This document shows positions 16,922 through 26,300 of a stretch of 47,055 bases of DNA, piece by piece; position 1 is the stretch's first letter, and each line of letters begins with the position of its first letter. Location: assembly GCA_965216605.1 (NCBI GenBank), contig CBDCGG010000004.1, forward strand, positions 1 to 47,055, written 5' to 3'. The notes beneath the pieces are model-generated. The model searched no databases. It worked only from the letters and a program-made list of their open reading frames with translations, and was not told the DNA's origin. The DNA comes from JABAAW01 sp965216605 (GTDB lineage: Bacteria > Pseudomonadota > Alphaproteobacteria > JABAAW01). Position numbers and translations under genes: made by a program.

Positions 16922-17863
16922 TTAACGGCTGCGATTGAAGTAGCGGAAGAACTCGCTTTCAGGCGATAGAATGATGGTCGTTTCGCCGCTCTCGATGCTT
17001 TTTTTGTAGACCTCAAGCGACTTGTTGAATTCAAAGAAAGCCGGATCACGAGAAAAAGCACGCCCCAGCAAACGGTTGCGCGTCGCCTCGCCCTTGCCTC
17101 GCAGGATGGAGCTTTGGCGGGTTGCATCTGCCAAGATGATCTCCTTCTCCTTGTCGGCTTGTGCCCGAATTTTTTGTGCCGACTCGTTTCCCTGCGCACG
17201 CAGCTCGCGTGCCTCGCGCTCGCGTTCGGTGCGCATGCGCTCGAAGACGGCTTGGCTCGTGTCTTCAGGCAGATCGGTGCGCCCGATACGCACATCGATC
17301 ACCTCGACACCGAAGCTCTCGGCACTCTTTCGCACCTCCTCGCGGATCTGGTTCATGATCGCCTCACGCTGGCTGGAGAGCAAGGTATCCAACGACACGG
17401 TTGCGATCACGCGCTGCAAGGCAGCGTTGATGTTCTTGCCAAAGCGGTCGCGCAGGCGCGTCTCGTTGAAAATACGCTGGTAGTAGATCTTCGGCTGCAC
17501 GATGCGATAGCGCGCGAACGCATCAACCGCGATGCGTTTCTTGTCGGTCAGCAACACCTCGAAAGGAGGAGGATCGATATCCAGCGTCCGCTTGTCGTAG
17601 ATGACGACATTGTCGATCATAGGCACTTTCACTTGCAGACCGGGGGTGAATATCTCGCGTTGCACTTCGCCGAAGCGCACGATCAGCACCTGCTCCGTCT
17701 GCTTGACGGTAAACAGCGTCATCAAGCCACCGATCAGCGAAAGCAACAGGATTCCCCCCAACAACAACAGGAAGACGGAAATTCCTCTGCCCTTTCTTTT
17801 GCCGCTACCTTTACCACTGCCGCTTGCGGCGGCTCGCGAGGTTGTTCTTTCGTTACTGGTCAT
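16922..17863 (-). CDS. hflC: Modulator of FtsH protease HflC
   Basis: A 313-residue membrane protein with one N-terminal transmembrane helix (about 29-52) and a periplasmic SPFH/band-7 domain (EQVLIVRFGEVQREIFTPGLQVKVPMIDNVVIYDKR), followed by a coiled coil (RTEREREARELRAQGNESAQKIRAQADKE) and the HflC tail. With HflK it forms the cage around FtsH that regulates membrane-protein degradation. The N-terminus is rich in Gly, Lys and Ser. It starts 58 bp after the hflK stop on the same strand. Confidence 0.95.
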   Translation of the reverse strand: MTSNERTTSRAAASGSGKGSGKRKGRGISVFLLLLGGILLLSLIGGLMTLFTVKQTEQVLIVRFGEVQREIFTPGLQVKVPMIDNVVIYDKRTLDIDPPPFEVLLTDKKRIAVDAFARYRIVQPKIYYQRIFNETRLRDRFGKNINAALQRVIATVSLDTLLSSQREAIMNQIREEVRKSAESFGVEVIDVRIGRTDLPEDTSQAVFERMRTEREREARELRAQGNESAQKIRAQADKEKEIILADATRQSSILRGKGEATRNRLLGRAFSRDPAFFEFNKSLEVYKKSIESGETTIILSPESEFFRYFNRSR

Positions 17864-17921
17864 GAGAGCTCTCTATTAAATGATACGATGATAGGAGGGA
17901 TGGGGAGATGATAGGGCTTGA

Positions 17922-19064
17922 TCATGGCGAAGGAGACGCGCTGCTGTTGCGCAAGCGTCGTTGCACTTCGGGCAGGGGTAGGAATGGAATGACTCCGTTT
18001 GCGCTTTTGTCGATGATGACGATATTGGATTTTTCGAAGACTCCTCCCAAAGTTTCGAGGTACATCCTACGGCGCGTGACGGATGGAGCGGATCGATAGG
18101 CGCGCCATACCGCTAAGAATCGTGTAGCTTCGCCCTCCGCCTCGATGGCGAGCCTTTCGCCGTATGCTTCGGCTTGTCGTAGCAGTTGTTCTGCCTCTCC
18201 TCGCGCTTGAGGCACGATGGAGTTTGCGTAAGCCTCTGCCTGATTGCGCAAGCGGTCTAGGTCTTGACGCGCGCGCTGCACATCGTTGAAGGCATCTATC
18301 ACCTGCGGGGGCGGCGACGATTTCTGCAAGTCGATCTTTTCGACGAGAATGCCCGACTTATAACTATCGAGGATGCGTTGCAAGAGAACTAGTGTGTTTG
18401 TTTCGATCTCGGCGCGCCCGACGGTGACGGCATCGTCGAAGGAGGTTTGTCCGATGACCTCGCGCATGGCACTCTCGGAGGCGATCTTGATCGTCGCCTC
18501 GGGGTCTCGAATATTGAAGAGGTAGGCGATGGGATCGCTAATCTTCCAAAAGACGGTGAAGTCGATATCAACGATATTTTGGTCTTTGGTGAGAATCAGA
18601 CTTTCTTCTGCAACATCGCGTGCGTCGGCGGGCGCGCCTGCGTCGTTGCTACCGCGCGCCGAGCGAAATCCGATATCGAGTCTCCTCGCGCGTTCGACCT
18701 GCGGCGTGAAGACTCGTCCGATGGGAGCGGGAAAGTTGTAGTTCAACCCCGGCTGCTTCGGAGGACCGTAGAACTTGCCGAAGATGAGCGGCACTCCCAC
18801 CTCGCCTTGATCGACACGATAGAGTCCGCTTGCAACCCACAAGAACACGACACCGCACAAAACGAGCAGCACACGCCGCACGATATGATCGCCTTGCGGA
18901 TCGAAGAAACCGCTCAGTATTTTTTGCACCCGCGCGATGATATCGTCGATCGAAGGTGCGCCTCCTCCTCCACTGCCGCCGCTACTGCCACTGCCGTTGC
19001 TGGCACTGCGCGTTCGCCGCGTGGTTCCCCAAGGGTTTTCCCCTCCGTTTTGCGACCATGTCAT
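17922..19064 (-). CDS. hflK: Modulator of FtsH protease HflK
   Basis: A 380-residue partner of HflC. It begins MTWSQNGGENPWGTTRR, a typical HflK opening, then a Gly/Ser linker, one transmembrane helix (about 65-82) and an SPFH domain (VDQGEVGVPLIFGKFYGPPKQPGLNYNFPAPIGRV). A coiled coil follows (RARQDLDRLRNQAEAYANSIVPQARGEAEQ), then the C-terminal segment ending IVIIDKSANGVIPFLPL. The ATG at 19064 is chosen because GGAGGCGAG lies upstream and the family N-terminus starts there; a longer frame is open. Divergent from mrp across a 103-bp promoter region. Confidence 0.95.
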   Translation of the reverse strand: MTWSQNGGENPWGTTRRTRSASNGSGSSGGSGGGGAPSIDDIIARVQKILSGFFDPQGDHIVRRVLLVLCGVVFLWVASGLYRVDQGEVGVPLIFGKFYGPPKQPGLNYNFPAPIGRVFTPQVERARRLDIGFRSARGSNDAGAPADARDVAEESLILTKDQNIVDIDFTVFWKISDPIAYLFNIRDPEATIKIASESAMREVIGQTSFDDAVTVGRAEIETNTLVLLQRILDSYKSGILVEKIDLQKSSPPPQVIDAFNDVQRARQDLDRLRNQAEAYANSIVPQARGEAEQLLRQAEAYGERLAIEAEGEATRFLAVWRAYRSAPSVTRRRMYLETLGGVFEKSNIVIIDKSANGVIPFLPLPEVQRRLRNSSASPSP

Positions 19065-19167
19065 CGTTGAGTTTCTCGCCTCCGTTTTACAATCTTTCTC
19101 TATAAGGCTACAATTGTCTCTGTTCGTCAAGCACCTTTTTTATTTTTATTCCACGCGCTCTTTAAAG

Positions 19168-20406
19168 ATGTCTTCTAGCACTGCCTCTACCCGTTTGGGA
19201 GATTTGGTGCGCCGTCTGGTGCGCGCCTGCCCTCTTGACGAGTGGGAGGCGGGCAAGGTTGTCGGAGACTTGGGAGAGGATGCCATCGCTGACCTGCGTT
19301 TGGACGAGGATCGTCTTTCGCTGGTGCTTTCGTTGCCGAGAGATCTCTCTCGTTTGGCGGCTGAGCTGGAAGCGCGCCTACGCGCAACATTAGAGCCGCA
19401 GCTTGCGGGACGCACGCTTGCGATCGTGCTGACGAGCAGCAAAAGCGCGGACGACAATGTTGCTACGAAAGCGCGTGTTGAGCCTCGTCGTCAAAACGGC
19501 ATGGCGGGCGTGAAGGTGGTGCTGGGCGTTGCGAGCGGCAAGGGAGGGGTGGGCAAATCGACGATCGCCGTCAATCTCGCCATCGCGCTCGCGCAGACCA
19601 AACGCGAGGAAACAAACACAACAAGTAAAAATTATTGGCGCGTCGGGCTTTTGGACGCCGACCTCTACGGACCTTCGCTGGTGACGATGCTGGGGCTGGA
19701 GCAAGCTCCCCGCCGCAACGAGGAGGGCTGGCTGATTCCCGAACAACGTTTCGGTATCAAAACCCTCTCGATGGGATCGATGCTGGATCCGAAGCAGGCG
19801 CTGGTGTGGCGCGGTCCGCTGGTCGCGCGCGGCTTGAAACAATTGCTGGACGGCTCGGCGTGGGGAGAACTAGATCTGTTGCTGCTCGACATGCCGCCCG
19901 GCACAGGAGATCTGCCGCTCAGCCTCGCGCAAAGCGCGCACCTCGATTGTGCCTTGCTGGTCGCAACGCCGCAGCAGGTAGCGCTCTACGATGTGCAAAA
20001 AAGCCTCGCGATGTTCGTCAAGCTGCGCGTCGATATCGTGGGGCTAGTCGAAAACATGAGCGTCTTGCGCTGCCCGCAGTGCGGACACGAGAGCCACCTC
20101 TTCGGAGAGGGCGGCACTGCGCGATTGGCGCAACAAAACGCCATCCCCCTTCTCGGACGCTTGCCCCTCTCGCAGGAGCTGCAAGAAAGCGCCGACAATG
20201 CCTCCCCCCTCATGATTCTTCCCGCAGAGAGCGACGAAGAGCGCGTTGAGCAAAAGGGTGACACAAAGCCTTCTTCCGTGCTACAAGAGGCACGATCCTT
20301 GCAAACAGAAGAGATCAGAGCAACCTTCCGTTCGATTGCCAAGTCGGTGGCGGAGTCCGTTACAGAACTGACGAGAAAAAATCTCTTGAGCAACAACTCT
20401 AGATAA
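19168..20406 (+). CDS. mrp: Mrp/ApbC iron-sulfur carrier P-loop ATPase
   Basis: About 412 residues. An N-terminal DUF59/MIP18-like domain is followed by a deviant Walker A ATPase domain (VLGVASGKGGVGKSTIAVNLA), DADLYGPSLVTMLG, DMPPGTGDLPLSLAQ and the CPQC pair (LRCPQCGHESHLFGEGG) that binds a bridging Fe-S cluster. It delivers Fe-S clusters to apoproteins. The ATG at 19168 is preferred over an open extension that would overlap hflK on the other strand. The last codons and the following bases form a 10-bp repeat (TAACTCTAGA). A 208-bp gap precedes the motility operon. Confidence 0.94.
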   Translation: MSSSTASTRLGDLVRRLVRACPLDEWEAGKVVGDLGEDAIADLRLDEDRLSLVLSLPRDLSRLAAELEARLRATLEPQLAGRTLAIVLTSSKSADDNVATKARVEPRRQNGMAGVKVVLGVASGKGGVGKSTIAVNLAIALAQTKREETNTTSKNYWRVGLLDADLYGPSLVTMLGLEQAPRRNEEGWLIPEQRFGIKTLSMGSMLDPKQALVWRGPLVARGLKQLLDGSAWGELDLLLLDMPPGTGDLPLSLAQSAHLDCALLVATPQQVALYDVQKSLAMFVKLRVDIVGLVENMSVLRCPQCGHESHLFGEGGTARLAQQNAIPLLGRLPLSQELQESADNASPLMILPAESDEERVEQKGDTKPSSVLQEARSLQTEEIRATFRSIAKSVAESVTELTRKNLLSNNSR

Positions 20407-20506
20407 CTCTAGATAACTCTATGTTTAAACTCCATGCCTAGCCTCCTCCTTTCCCCCTTTCCTTGCCTTGAAGCCCGCCGCTTGACAAACAAAAGCAGAA
20501 AAAAGA

Positions 20507-20535
20507 GTGACACATGTTGCAAAATGGTGTATGCT
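20507..20535 (+). promoter_or_regulatory. Candidate promoter of the cheY-cheZ-motB operon
   Basis: GTGACA, a 17-nt spacer and TATGCT lie about 80 nt upstream of cheY. Five of six -35 and four of six -10 bases match the vegetative consensus. An upstream TTGACA at 20482 has no matching -10. A 10-codon open frame (20569-20601) lies between the promoter and cheY, but nothing shows it is translated. Confidence 0.4.
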
Positions 20536-20614
20536 GTAGGATTGATTGAGCGAAGAGAAACAACCTTGATGGCAACAAGCACTTCCTTACCTTGCCGCTA
20601 ACGCGCCTTACCTC

Positions 20615-20992
20615 GTGAACCAGAAGACTCCTATTCTTGTTGTAGACGACTACAAAACGATGGTGCGGATTATCCGCAACCTTCTCGCGCAGTTGGGTTT
20701 CGAGGATGTGGACGACGCAAGCGACGGTAGCGAGGCGTTAGACCGCATGGGCGCGAAACGCTACGGGCTTGTGATCTCGGATTGGAATATGGAGCCGATG
20801 AACGGCTTGGAGCTGCTTAAGGCTATTCGTAGCGGCAGTACGAATAACGCTCAAGTTCCTTTCATCATGGTGACGGCGGAAAGCAAGCAATCTAGCGTTC
20901 AAGCCGCGAAAGAAGCGGGGGTGAACAACTACATCGTCAAACCCTTTAGCGCGGACACGCTGCGCGCGAAGCTCGACAGCGTCTTGAACTAG
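20615..20992 (+). CDS. cheY: Chemotaxis response regulator CheY
   Basis: A 125-residue single-domain receiver. The acidic pocket is D11/D12, the phospho-acceptor is D56 (VISDWNMEPMNG), with T87 (MVTAES) and K109 (IVKPF) as the switch residues. All are in the canonical CheY places, so it should take phosphate from CheA and bind the flagellar switch. The start is GTG at 20615. Its stop is directly followed by the ATG of the cheZ-like gene, which supports regulator and phosphatase working together. Confidence 0.93.
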   Translation: MNQKTPILVVDDYKTMVRIIRNLLAQLGFEDVDDASDGSEALDRMGAKRYGLVISDWNMEPMNGLELLKAIRSGSTNNAQVPFIMVTAESKQSSVQAAKEAGVNNYIVKPFSADTLRAKLDSVLN

Positions 20993-21667
20993 ATGGCATC
21001 GATTCCTCCCTCCGCCGACGAGCATGCCTCGCTATCTGCCTTGAGACAAGGATTGACCAAGGGATTGGACAAGGGATTGGACAAGGGGCAGCGCGCCGTG
21101 ATCGAATCCATTCTGAAAGAGATTTTGGAGAGTGATCTGCCCGGACAATACGGAGGACATACGCTCGCTAGCCTGCGCGCGAGGGAGAAGACAGAAGACA
21201 ACGACGAAGGACTGCCCGCCACCCCGATCACCGAACGTCCGCGCGACATCAGCGATACACATTTGCCGACGATCGTGCAAAACCTCAATTCGATTCGCTC
21301 GACGGCAGAATCGGCGACGCACGCGATCATGAACGCAACGGAAAACATTCAGGCGTTGCTGGGCATGCTGGACGAAAAGATGGAGCAAGTCATTCGCAAG
21401 GAGCTTACGCTGATCGTACAGGCTTGCGCCTTTCAAGATCTGACGGGACAGCAGATGACCCGCATCGTCGATTCGGTGGAATCGATCGAATTCGCCGTGG
21501 ATGGCATCCTGTCCTCGATGGGCGACAAGGACGCGACGCGACGCTACAAGGAGATCGCCGCACGGCGCGCGAAAAAGGAAACCTCCGACGACAAGACTCT
21601 CAGTGGTCCGCAAAATATCATCGTTAAAGACAAGCAGGCAGAAATCGACAACATGTTCGGTACTTGA
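20993..21667 (+). CDS. cheZ: CheY-P phosphatase CheZ-like
   Basis: A 224-residue helical protein. The CheZ signature CAFQDLTGQQMTRIVDSVESIE is present, with D149 and Q153 matching the catalytic D143/Q147 of E. coli CheZ. The C-terminus ends KQAEIDNMFGT, which fits the acidic CheY-binding tail. The spacing to cheY (zero bp) supports the role of dephosphorylating CheY-P. Near the N-terminus an in-frame 12-bp repeat encodes GLTKGLDKGLDKG. The middle region is low-complexity. Confidence 0.85.
   Translation: MASIPPSADEHASLSALRQGLTKGLDKGLDKGQRAVIESILKEILESDLPGQYGGHTLASLRAREKTEDNDEGLPATPITERPRDISDTHLPTIVQNLNSIRSTAESATHAIMNATENIQALLGMLDEKMEQVIRKELTLIVQACAFQDLTGQQMTRIVDSVESIEFAVDGILSSMGDKDATRRYKEIAARRAKKETSDDKTLSGPQNIIVKDKQAEIDNMFGT
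21050..21085 (+). repeat. 12-bp tandem repeat in cheZ
   Basis: Three units of GGATTGGACAAG (the first reads GGATTGACCAAG) encode Gly-Leu-Asp/Thr-Lys repeats. The unit length keeps the frame. Confidence 0.9.
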
Positions 21668-21707
21668 ACAGCCCTTCGAGCTAGCACGATAGGATTCTTG
21701 CGAAGCC

Positions 21708-22568
21708 ATGCTCAGCAGCCACCGTGAACACAGCACGAAGACCAAATCTTCGGGCAGCGACGAGGAGAGCGAATTCGCCATCGCCTACACCTTTCTGAGC
21801 CTGTTCTTGCTGGTGCTATCGTTCTTCATCGTGCTGACGGTTCTCTCCGAGGTGGTGGAGGAGCGCGTGGAGCAAACGCTCTCTTCGGTCGCCAAGGTTT
21901 TCTCGCCGACGACCATCCAGAGCAAAGAGATTTTCAACCCCCTTAAACAACGCGCCGCCGGCTTCACAAAAGACTTCATCCTCGAAGAGATCGAACTTCT
22001 CATCGACACGGACATCCACGTAGCGCGCACGAAACGCAACGACCGAGACGGATCGCTGGAGGTGAGGGTTCTCAACAAGGCGCTTTTTCAGACGGATCGC
22101 GCCGAGCTCAAGCCCGAAATGCTGATCCTGCTGAGACGCATCTCGTCTACGATCGCCAACAGCACGCAACCCATCTACTCCTCCTTCGTCACGGGCTACG
22201 ACACGCGCGATGCCTATATCTTCAGCCCCCCCCTCAGCGTGCGACGCGCGGGAGAACTCGGCAGGTTAGCCCTGCAAGAAGGGATAAGCCCTGAGCGCGT
22301 GCAATCCGGCCTCGACACAACGCTTGAGGGCGAAACCGTCTTCCAATTCCGAATCGGCGCAGAGAGCTTTCCCAACGTCCTCTACATTCCCAATAACGAA
22401 AACGCGCCCGACGCGCTGACAGAAACAAATCCTGAAGACGGCGTTCAAGTCGAAACAGGAGGACAACCCCAACCCCAACCTGAAGCCCAACCCCAACCCC
22501 AACCTGAAGCCCAACCTGAAACGCAACCTGAAGCGCAACCTGAAGCCCAACCTGAAGCGCAACCATGA
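21708..22568 (+). CDS. MotB-like membrane protein without the proton-binding Asp
   Basis: A 286-residue protein with one transmembrane helix near the N-terminus (about 24-48, AIAYTFLSLFLLVLSFFIVL) and a periplasmic part with weak similarity to the OmpA/MotB peptidoglycan-binding fold (VLNKALFQTDRAELKPEMLILLRRI). Aligned with its neighbour, the MotB Asp position falls on Ser. The C-terminus is a Gln/Pro/Glu/Ala repeat built from CAACCTGAAGC-type units. It sits between cheZ and a canonical MotB-like gene, whose ATG overlaps its end. It may be a non-pumping partner in a stator or an accessory cell-wall anchor; this is inference. Confidence 0.65.
   Translation: MLSSHREHSTKTKSSGSDEESEFAIAYTFLSLFLLVLSFFIVLTVLSEVVEERVEQTLSSVAKVFSPTTIQSKEIFNPLKQRAAGFTKDFILEEIELLIDTDIHVARTKRNDRDGSLEVRVLNKALFQTDRAELKPEMLILLRRISSTIANSTQPIYSSFVTGYDTRDAYIFSPPLSVRRAGELGRLALQEGISPERVQSGLDTTLEGETVFQFRIGAESFPNVLYIPNNENAPDALTETNPEDGVQVETGGQPQPQPEAQPQPQPEAQPETQPEAQPEAQPEAQP
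22464..22565 (+). repeat. Gln-Pro-rich tandem repeat in the first motB-like gene
   Basis: Alternating CAACCCCAA and CAACCTGAAGC units give a C-terminal tail of about 30 residues made of Gln, Pro, Glu and Ala. Units of 6 and 12 bp are mixed, all in frame. Confidence 0.85.
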
Positions 22569-23335
22569 GCGTCGACAACCCCTCGTTCGGTGAGAACTCC
22601 TTCGACGATTTAGCCGAGGAAGAGGAAGATTTTGATCTGAGCGAGGAGGAGGGAGGTAATCAGGGAAAGAACACGCAATGGTTGTTGAGCATGACGGACA
22701 TGGTTTCCTTGATGCTGACCTTTTTTGTTTTCATTTTTGCTCAAAGCGTTTTTTTGAATGTCGACGAGATTCGAATCGAGAAACGCATTATCAGCGAACG
22801 GAAAGAGTTGCGTTTCGGACAATCGGATTACATCTACAGTTCGGATGTGCGGAAAACGCCTCTTTCTCTTTCAGCGCAATACCTCTATCGCATTCTGCAA
22901 CGCCAGTTCAAGGACGACCCCAAGATGCAGGATGCCTTTCTGACGCAAGGTCCTGGCTGGGTGATGATGAGTTTTCCTACCAGCGTTTTTTTTGAACAAG
23001 GCGACAGCAGGCTTGACGATCAAGCAAAGCTGACTCTGTTCGCGCTTGCCGATCTGTTGAAAAACACTGCGAATCGTATCGAGGTGATCGGTCACTCGAC
23101 GCCCGACAACTTCGTCAATGCACCGCGCCGCTTTCCAAGCAACTGGCACCTCTCGCTTGCGCGCGCGCTGGAGGTGTTGCGTATTCTGCAGACGAATGGC
23201 GTGCGCGTGCCGATCACGGCGATGGGACGCTCTAGCACCTCATTCAATGCGAACATTTCTCGCACCCTCACTCCTGATGTGCGCAACAGGCTCGCGCGGC
23301 GCGTTGATATCGTCATCTACGACGAAGAAAGGTGA
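22565..23335 (+). CDS. MotB-like flagellar stator protein
   Basis: A 256-residue protein: an acidic cytoplasmic N-terminus (about 1-35), one transmembrane helix with D45 in LLSMTDMVSLMLTFFVFIFA at the place of the MotB proton-binding Asp, and a C-terminal OmpA/MotB domain (RIEVIGHSTPDNF, then NWHLSLARALEVLRIL and RRVDIVIY). This is the expected layout of a stator B subunit. No MotA is adjacent, so the partner must lie elsewhere. It overlaps the first motB-like gene by 4 bp and the TPR gene by 4 bp, so the operon is tightly coupled. Confidence 0.85.
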   Translation: MSVDNPSFGENSFDDLAEEEEDFDLSEEEGGNQGKNTQWLLSMTDMVSLMLTFFVFIFAQSVFLNVDEIRIEKRIISERKELRFGQSDYIYSSDVRKTPLSLSAQYLYRILQRQFKDDPKMQDAFLTQGPGWVMMSFPTSVFFEQGDSRLDDQAKLTLFALADLLKNTANRIEVIGHSTPDNFVNAPRRFPSNWHLSLARALEVLRILQTNGVRVPITAMGRSSTSFNANISRTLTPDVRNRLARRVDIVIYDEER

Positions 23336-26300
23336 CGCCGCACGACGAGCGTAAGCAGCTTCGCTCTGCCTTCGGTAGCAGGTGTCGCGTGCAAGCGCGC
23401 TTGTATAACATTTCCTTGTTATGCCTTTTCTTGTTCTGGGCTTTGTGGGGTGCGGCTTGGCAGGGCGGCATCCGAGAGGCGCAGGCGCAACGCATCGTCG
23501 AGGTTGAGAGCGGTCTTGCGAACGACGCGGGCTATCTCATCTTTCGCTGGCAGCCTGCGCCGAGTTTCTCTAGCCAAATAGACGAGCAGCAGAACCTTCG
23601 CCTCACCTTCAGCGAAGCGGCACGAGGTTTCGAGTTTGGAGACGCACAACAGAAGCTCGCACGATACCTGAGCAGTGTGCGAGTTCAAGATACAAGGCGT
23701 ATCGTCTTTGCCTTGAAGCCGAATGTGCTTGTCTCCACACGACGTACGGAGGGTAACATCGTCGTTTATTTTCAAAGCGACCCCTCCTCGAACGCGGTTC
23801 CGGGGCAGAGCATCAGCGTCGAGCGCACCGACAGCGTACCGAAGGAGGCATTAGAGCAAGGCGAGGAACGACAGACAACCCCTTTTCAAGTCGCCCTTAA
23901 CAGCGAACGCCGTGCGGGCTACGATCGTCTCTCCTTCGCCTGGCCGAGCGATGTGCTGTTTCGGGCGCGCATCACCGCCGATCCCGCAAACGAGGAAGGA
24001 GAAGAAGGTAGCCTTCTGGTAGTCGAGTTCAACAAACCCCTCGTGATCGCCAACGCGGCGGCGCGCCTGAGACCGATTGCACGCTCGCTGGGCAACCCCA
24101 TCTTCGTGCGCAACGGGCTGGAGGTACGCTTCGCGCTGAAACGCAACCTCTCGATGCGCGACTTCGCCTACGGCAACCGTGTCGTTATCGATCTCTTCGC
24201 ACGCGATCCAACCGACAGCAGCATTACACAACGCGACGGGGCAGCTGCCAACACGACTGCTCCTGCCGCGCCCGTCCTGCCTGGTGTCAGCGTGCGCGCC
24301 GGGCGTCATGGCGACTACACACGTTTTATCTTCGACTACGACAAACCGACGAACTACCTCGTCGAGAAACAAGGGCAGCGGCTGGTCGTCACCTTCAACC
24401 GCGCCAACCCCTTGGACTTACGCACGCTGGAGCTGACACAACAAGGCTTCTTTTCGCCTGCGCGCGTGCAACGTTTCGCCGACCGCGCGTTGTTCTCTGT
24501 TCCCCTGCGCCAAAACAACCGCTACCGTCATTTTGTTTCAGGAACGCGGGTCGTGCTGGATGTGTTCCATGTGGTCGAGGTTGAATCCACTCCTCTGCCC
24601 GATCTTATCGGCATCTCTTCGATACTGTTTCAGACTCCGCCGCCTCTGCCGCCCCCGCGCATTTTCTCTCCCTCGGGTTCTGCGCCGGGCGATGCGCAAC
24701 CCAGCCCTGCGCAGATCACAGCGACAAGACCTACGCCCGCCTATCAGTTCCAACTGCTACTGCCTGAGGATATCTCCACCGCCTTCTTTCAACGCGCAGG
24801 ATATATATGGTTTGTCGCCGATAGAGCCTTCACCTTCGACACGCAACAAGAGACGCTTAACGCCCAAAGTGCGATCGGAGCGATCGAACAGCTGGATGTC
24901 GCTGGTTTCACGGTGTTGCGATTCTCCTCGACGCAACGCCTTTATCCCGCGTTGCGCCGCGTCGGGCTAGGGTGGTGGCTGGAGTTCCACGATCAACCCG
25001 TCCCCCCCTACTTCTCGATCGATACCGCGATCACTCAGGACGAGCAAGAACAAGCCGAGTTCAACTTCCTGTTGAACCGCTACGGCAGGATCGCCACGAT
25101 TCAAGACCCCGAAATCGGCGACAGTTTCCATGTCATTCCCGTGCCGACCCCCAGTCTGGGCATCGCGCGCGCGCGCGCCTATCCTGAGTTCCAAATTTTG
25201 GAGAGTGCCCAAGGGATCGCCCTAGTGCCTTTGGCAAGCGATCTGCAAGTGCAACCCGACGATGGTTATGTCACGATCAAGGCACCGAAGGGGCTGCGGC
25301 TGGAGACGCTGGATGTAGACCGCGCCATTGCCGAACGTGCGCCCGACGAGTTGATCCGTCTGCCCGTGTTGAACTTCAGCCTTTGGGAACGCGACGGCAC
25401 TTCGTACGATGTCGAGCGGCAAAAGTTCAACGCACGCGCGCTGCGCGACCTTTCTGCGAGCCGTCGGGGTTTCAACTTGACGCTCGCCGGCTACTATTTG
25501 AGCCAAGGGCTGGGACAGGAAGCGCTCGGGCTGCTGAACCTGTACGAGCAATCCTTTCCGACGAACAACCTGACACCGCGTCTGATGCGCGCGCTGGCGT
25601 TGCTACTCTCAGAGCGCGCGGACGAGGCGATCCAAATTCTCCGCGCTCCCGTCTTCGATAGGCTTCAGGAAGCCTATCTTTGGCGTGGCGTGGCGGCGGC
25701 GCAAAAGGAACAATGGGCGCTTGCCGAAAGCTACTTTGCGCAAGCCGGCAACTTCTACGACCTCTACCCCCCTGCGGTCAAAGCCTTTGTCAGCGTCTGG
25801 AGAACGCTCAGCGCGCTGAACAACGACAACACCTCTGCGGCGGGCGTGTGGCTACGCAGGGCAGAGCGTTTGTCGAGTAGCGAGGTTCGACGTTCCAACC
25901 GTAACGCCTTCCAGTTCCTCAAGGGTTGGCTTGCAAGGTCCAGGGGCAACGATCGTCTCGCCTTCGAAACTTGGCAAGGCATGCAAAACGCCAAACAACG
26001 CGGCTACTGGCATGTGCGTGCCGCCCTCGAGTCTCTCGTGCTCGCCAAGGAGAACGAGCTGCTACCGAACGAGCAGATCCTCGAACAGCTGGGCAGGCTC
26101 AACCAAGCATGGCACGGCGATGCGCTCGCTTTTCGCGTGCGCCGTGAACTCGGCAACACCTACGGACAGAACGGTCTCTACTACCAGCAGCTGCGCACCT
26201 ACCGCGAAGCCATCACCCGCCATCCCCTGCTGCCTGAGACGACAGAGCTGTCGCAACAAATGGTTGATGTGTTTCAAGATCTCTTCTTGTTGCGCGAAGC

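Noticed and set aside
19100..19130. Promoter for hflK (TTGACG and TTATAG on the minus strand)
   Set aside because: The 19-nt spacer and weak -10 make it too uncertain to list as a feature.
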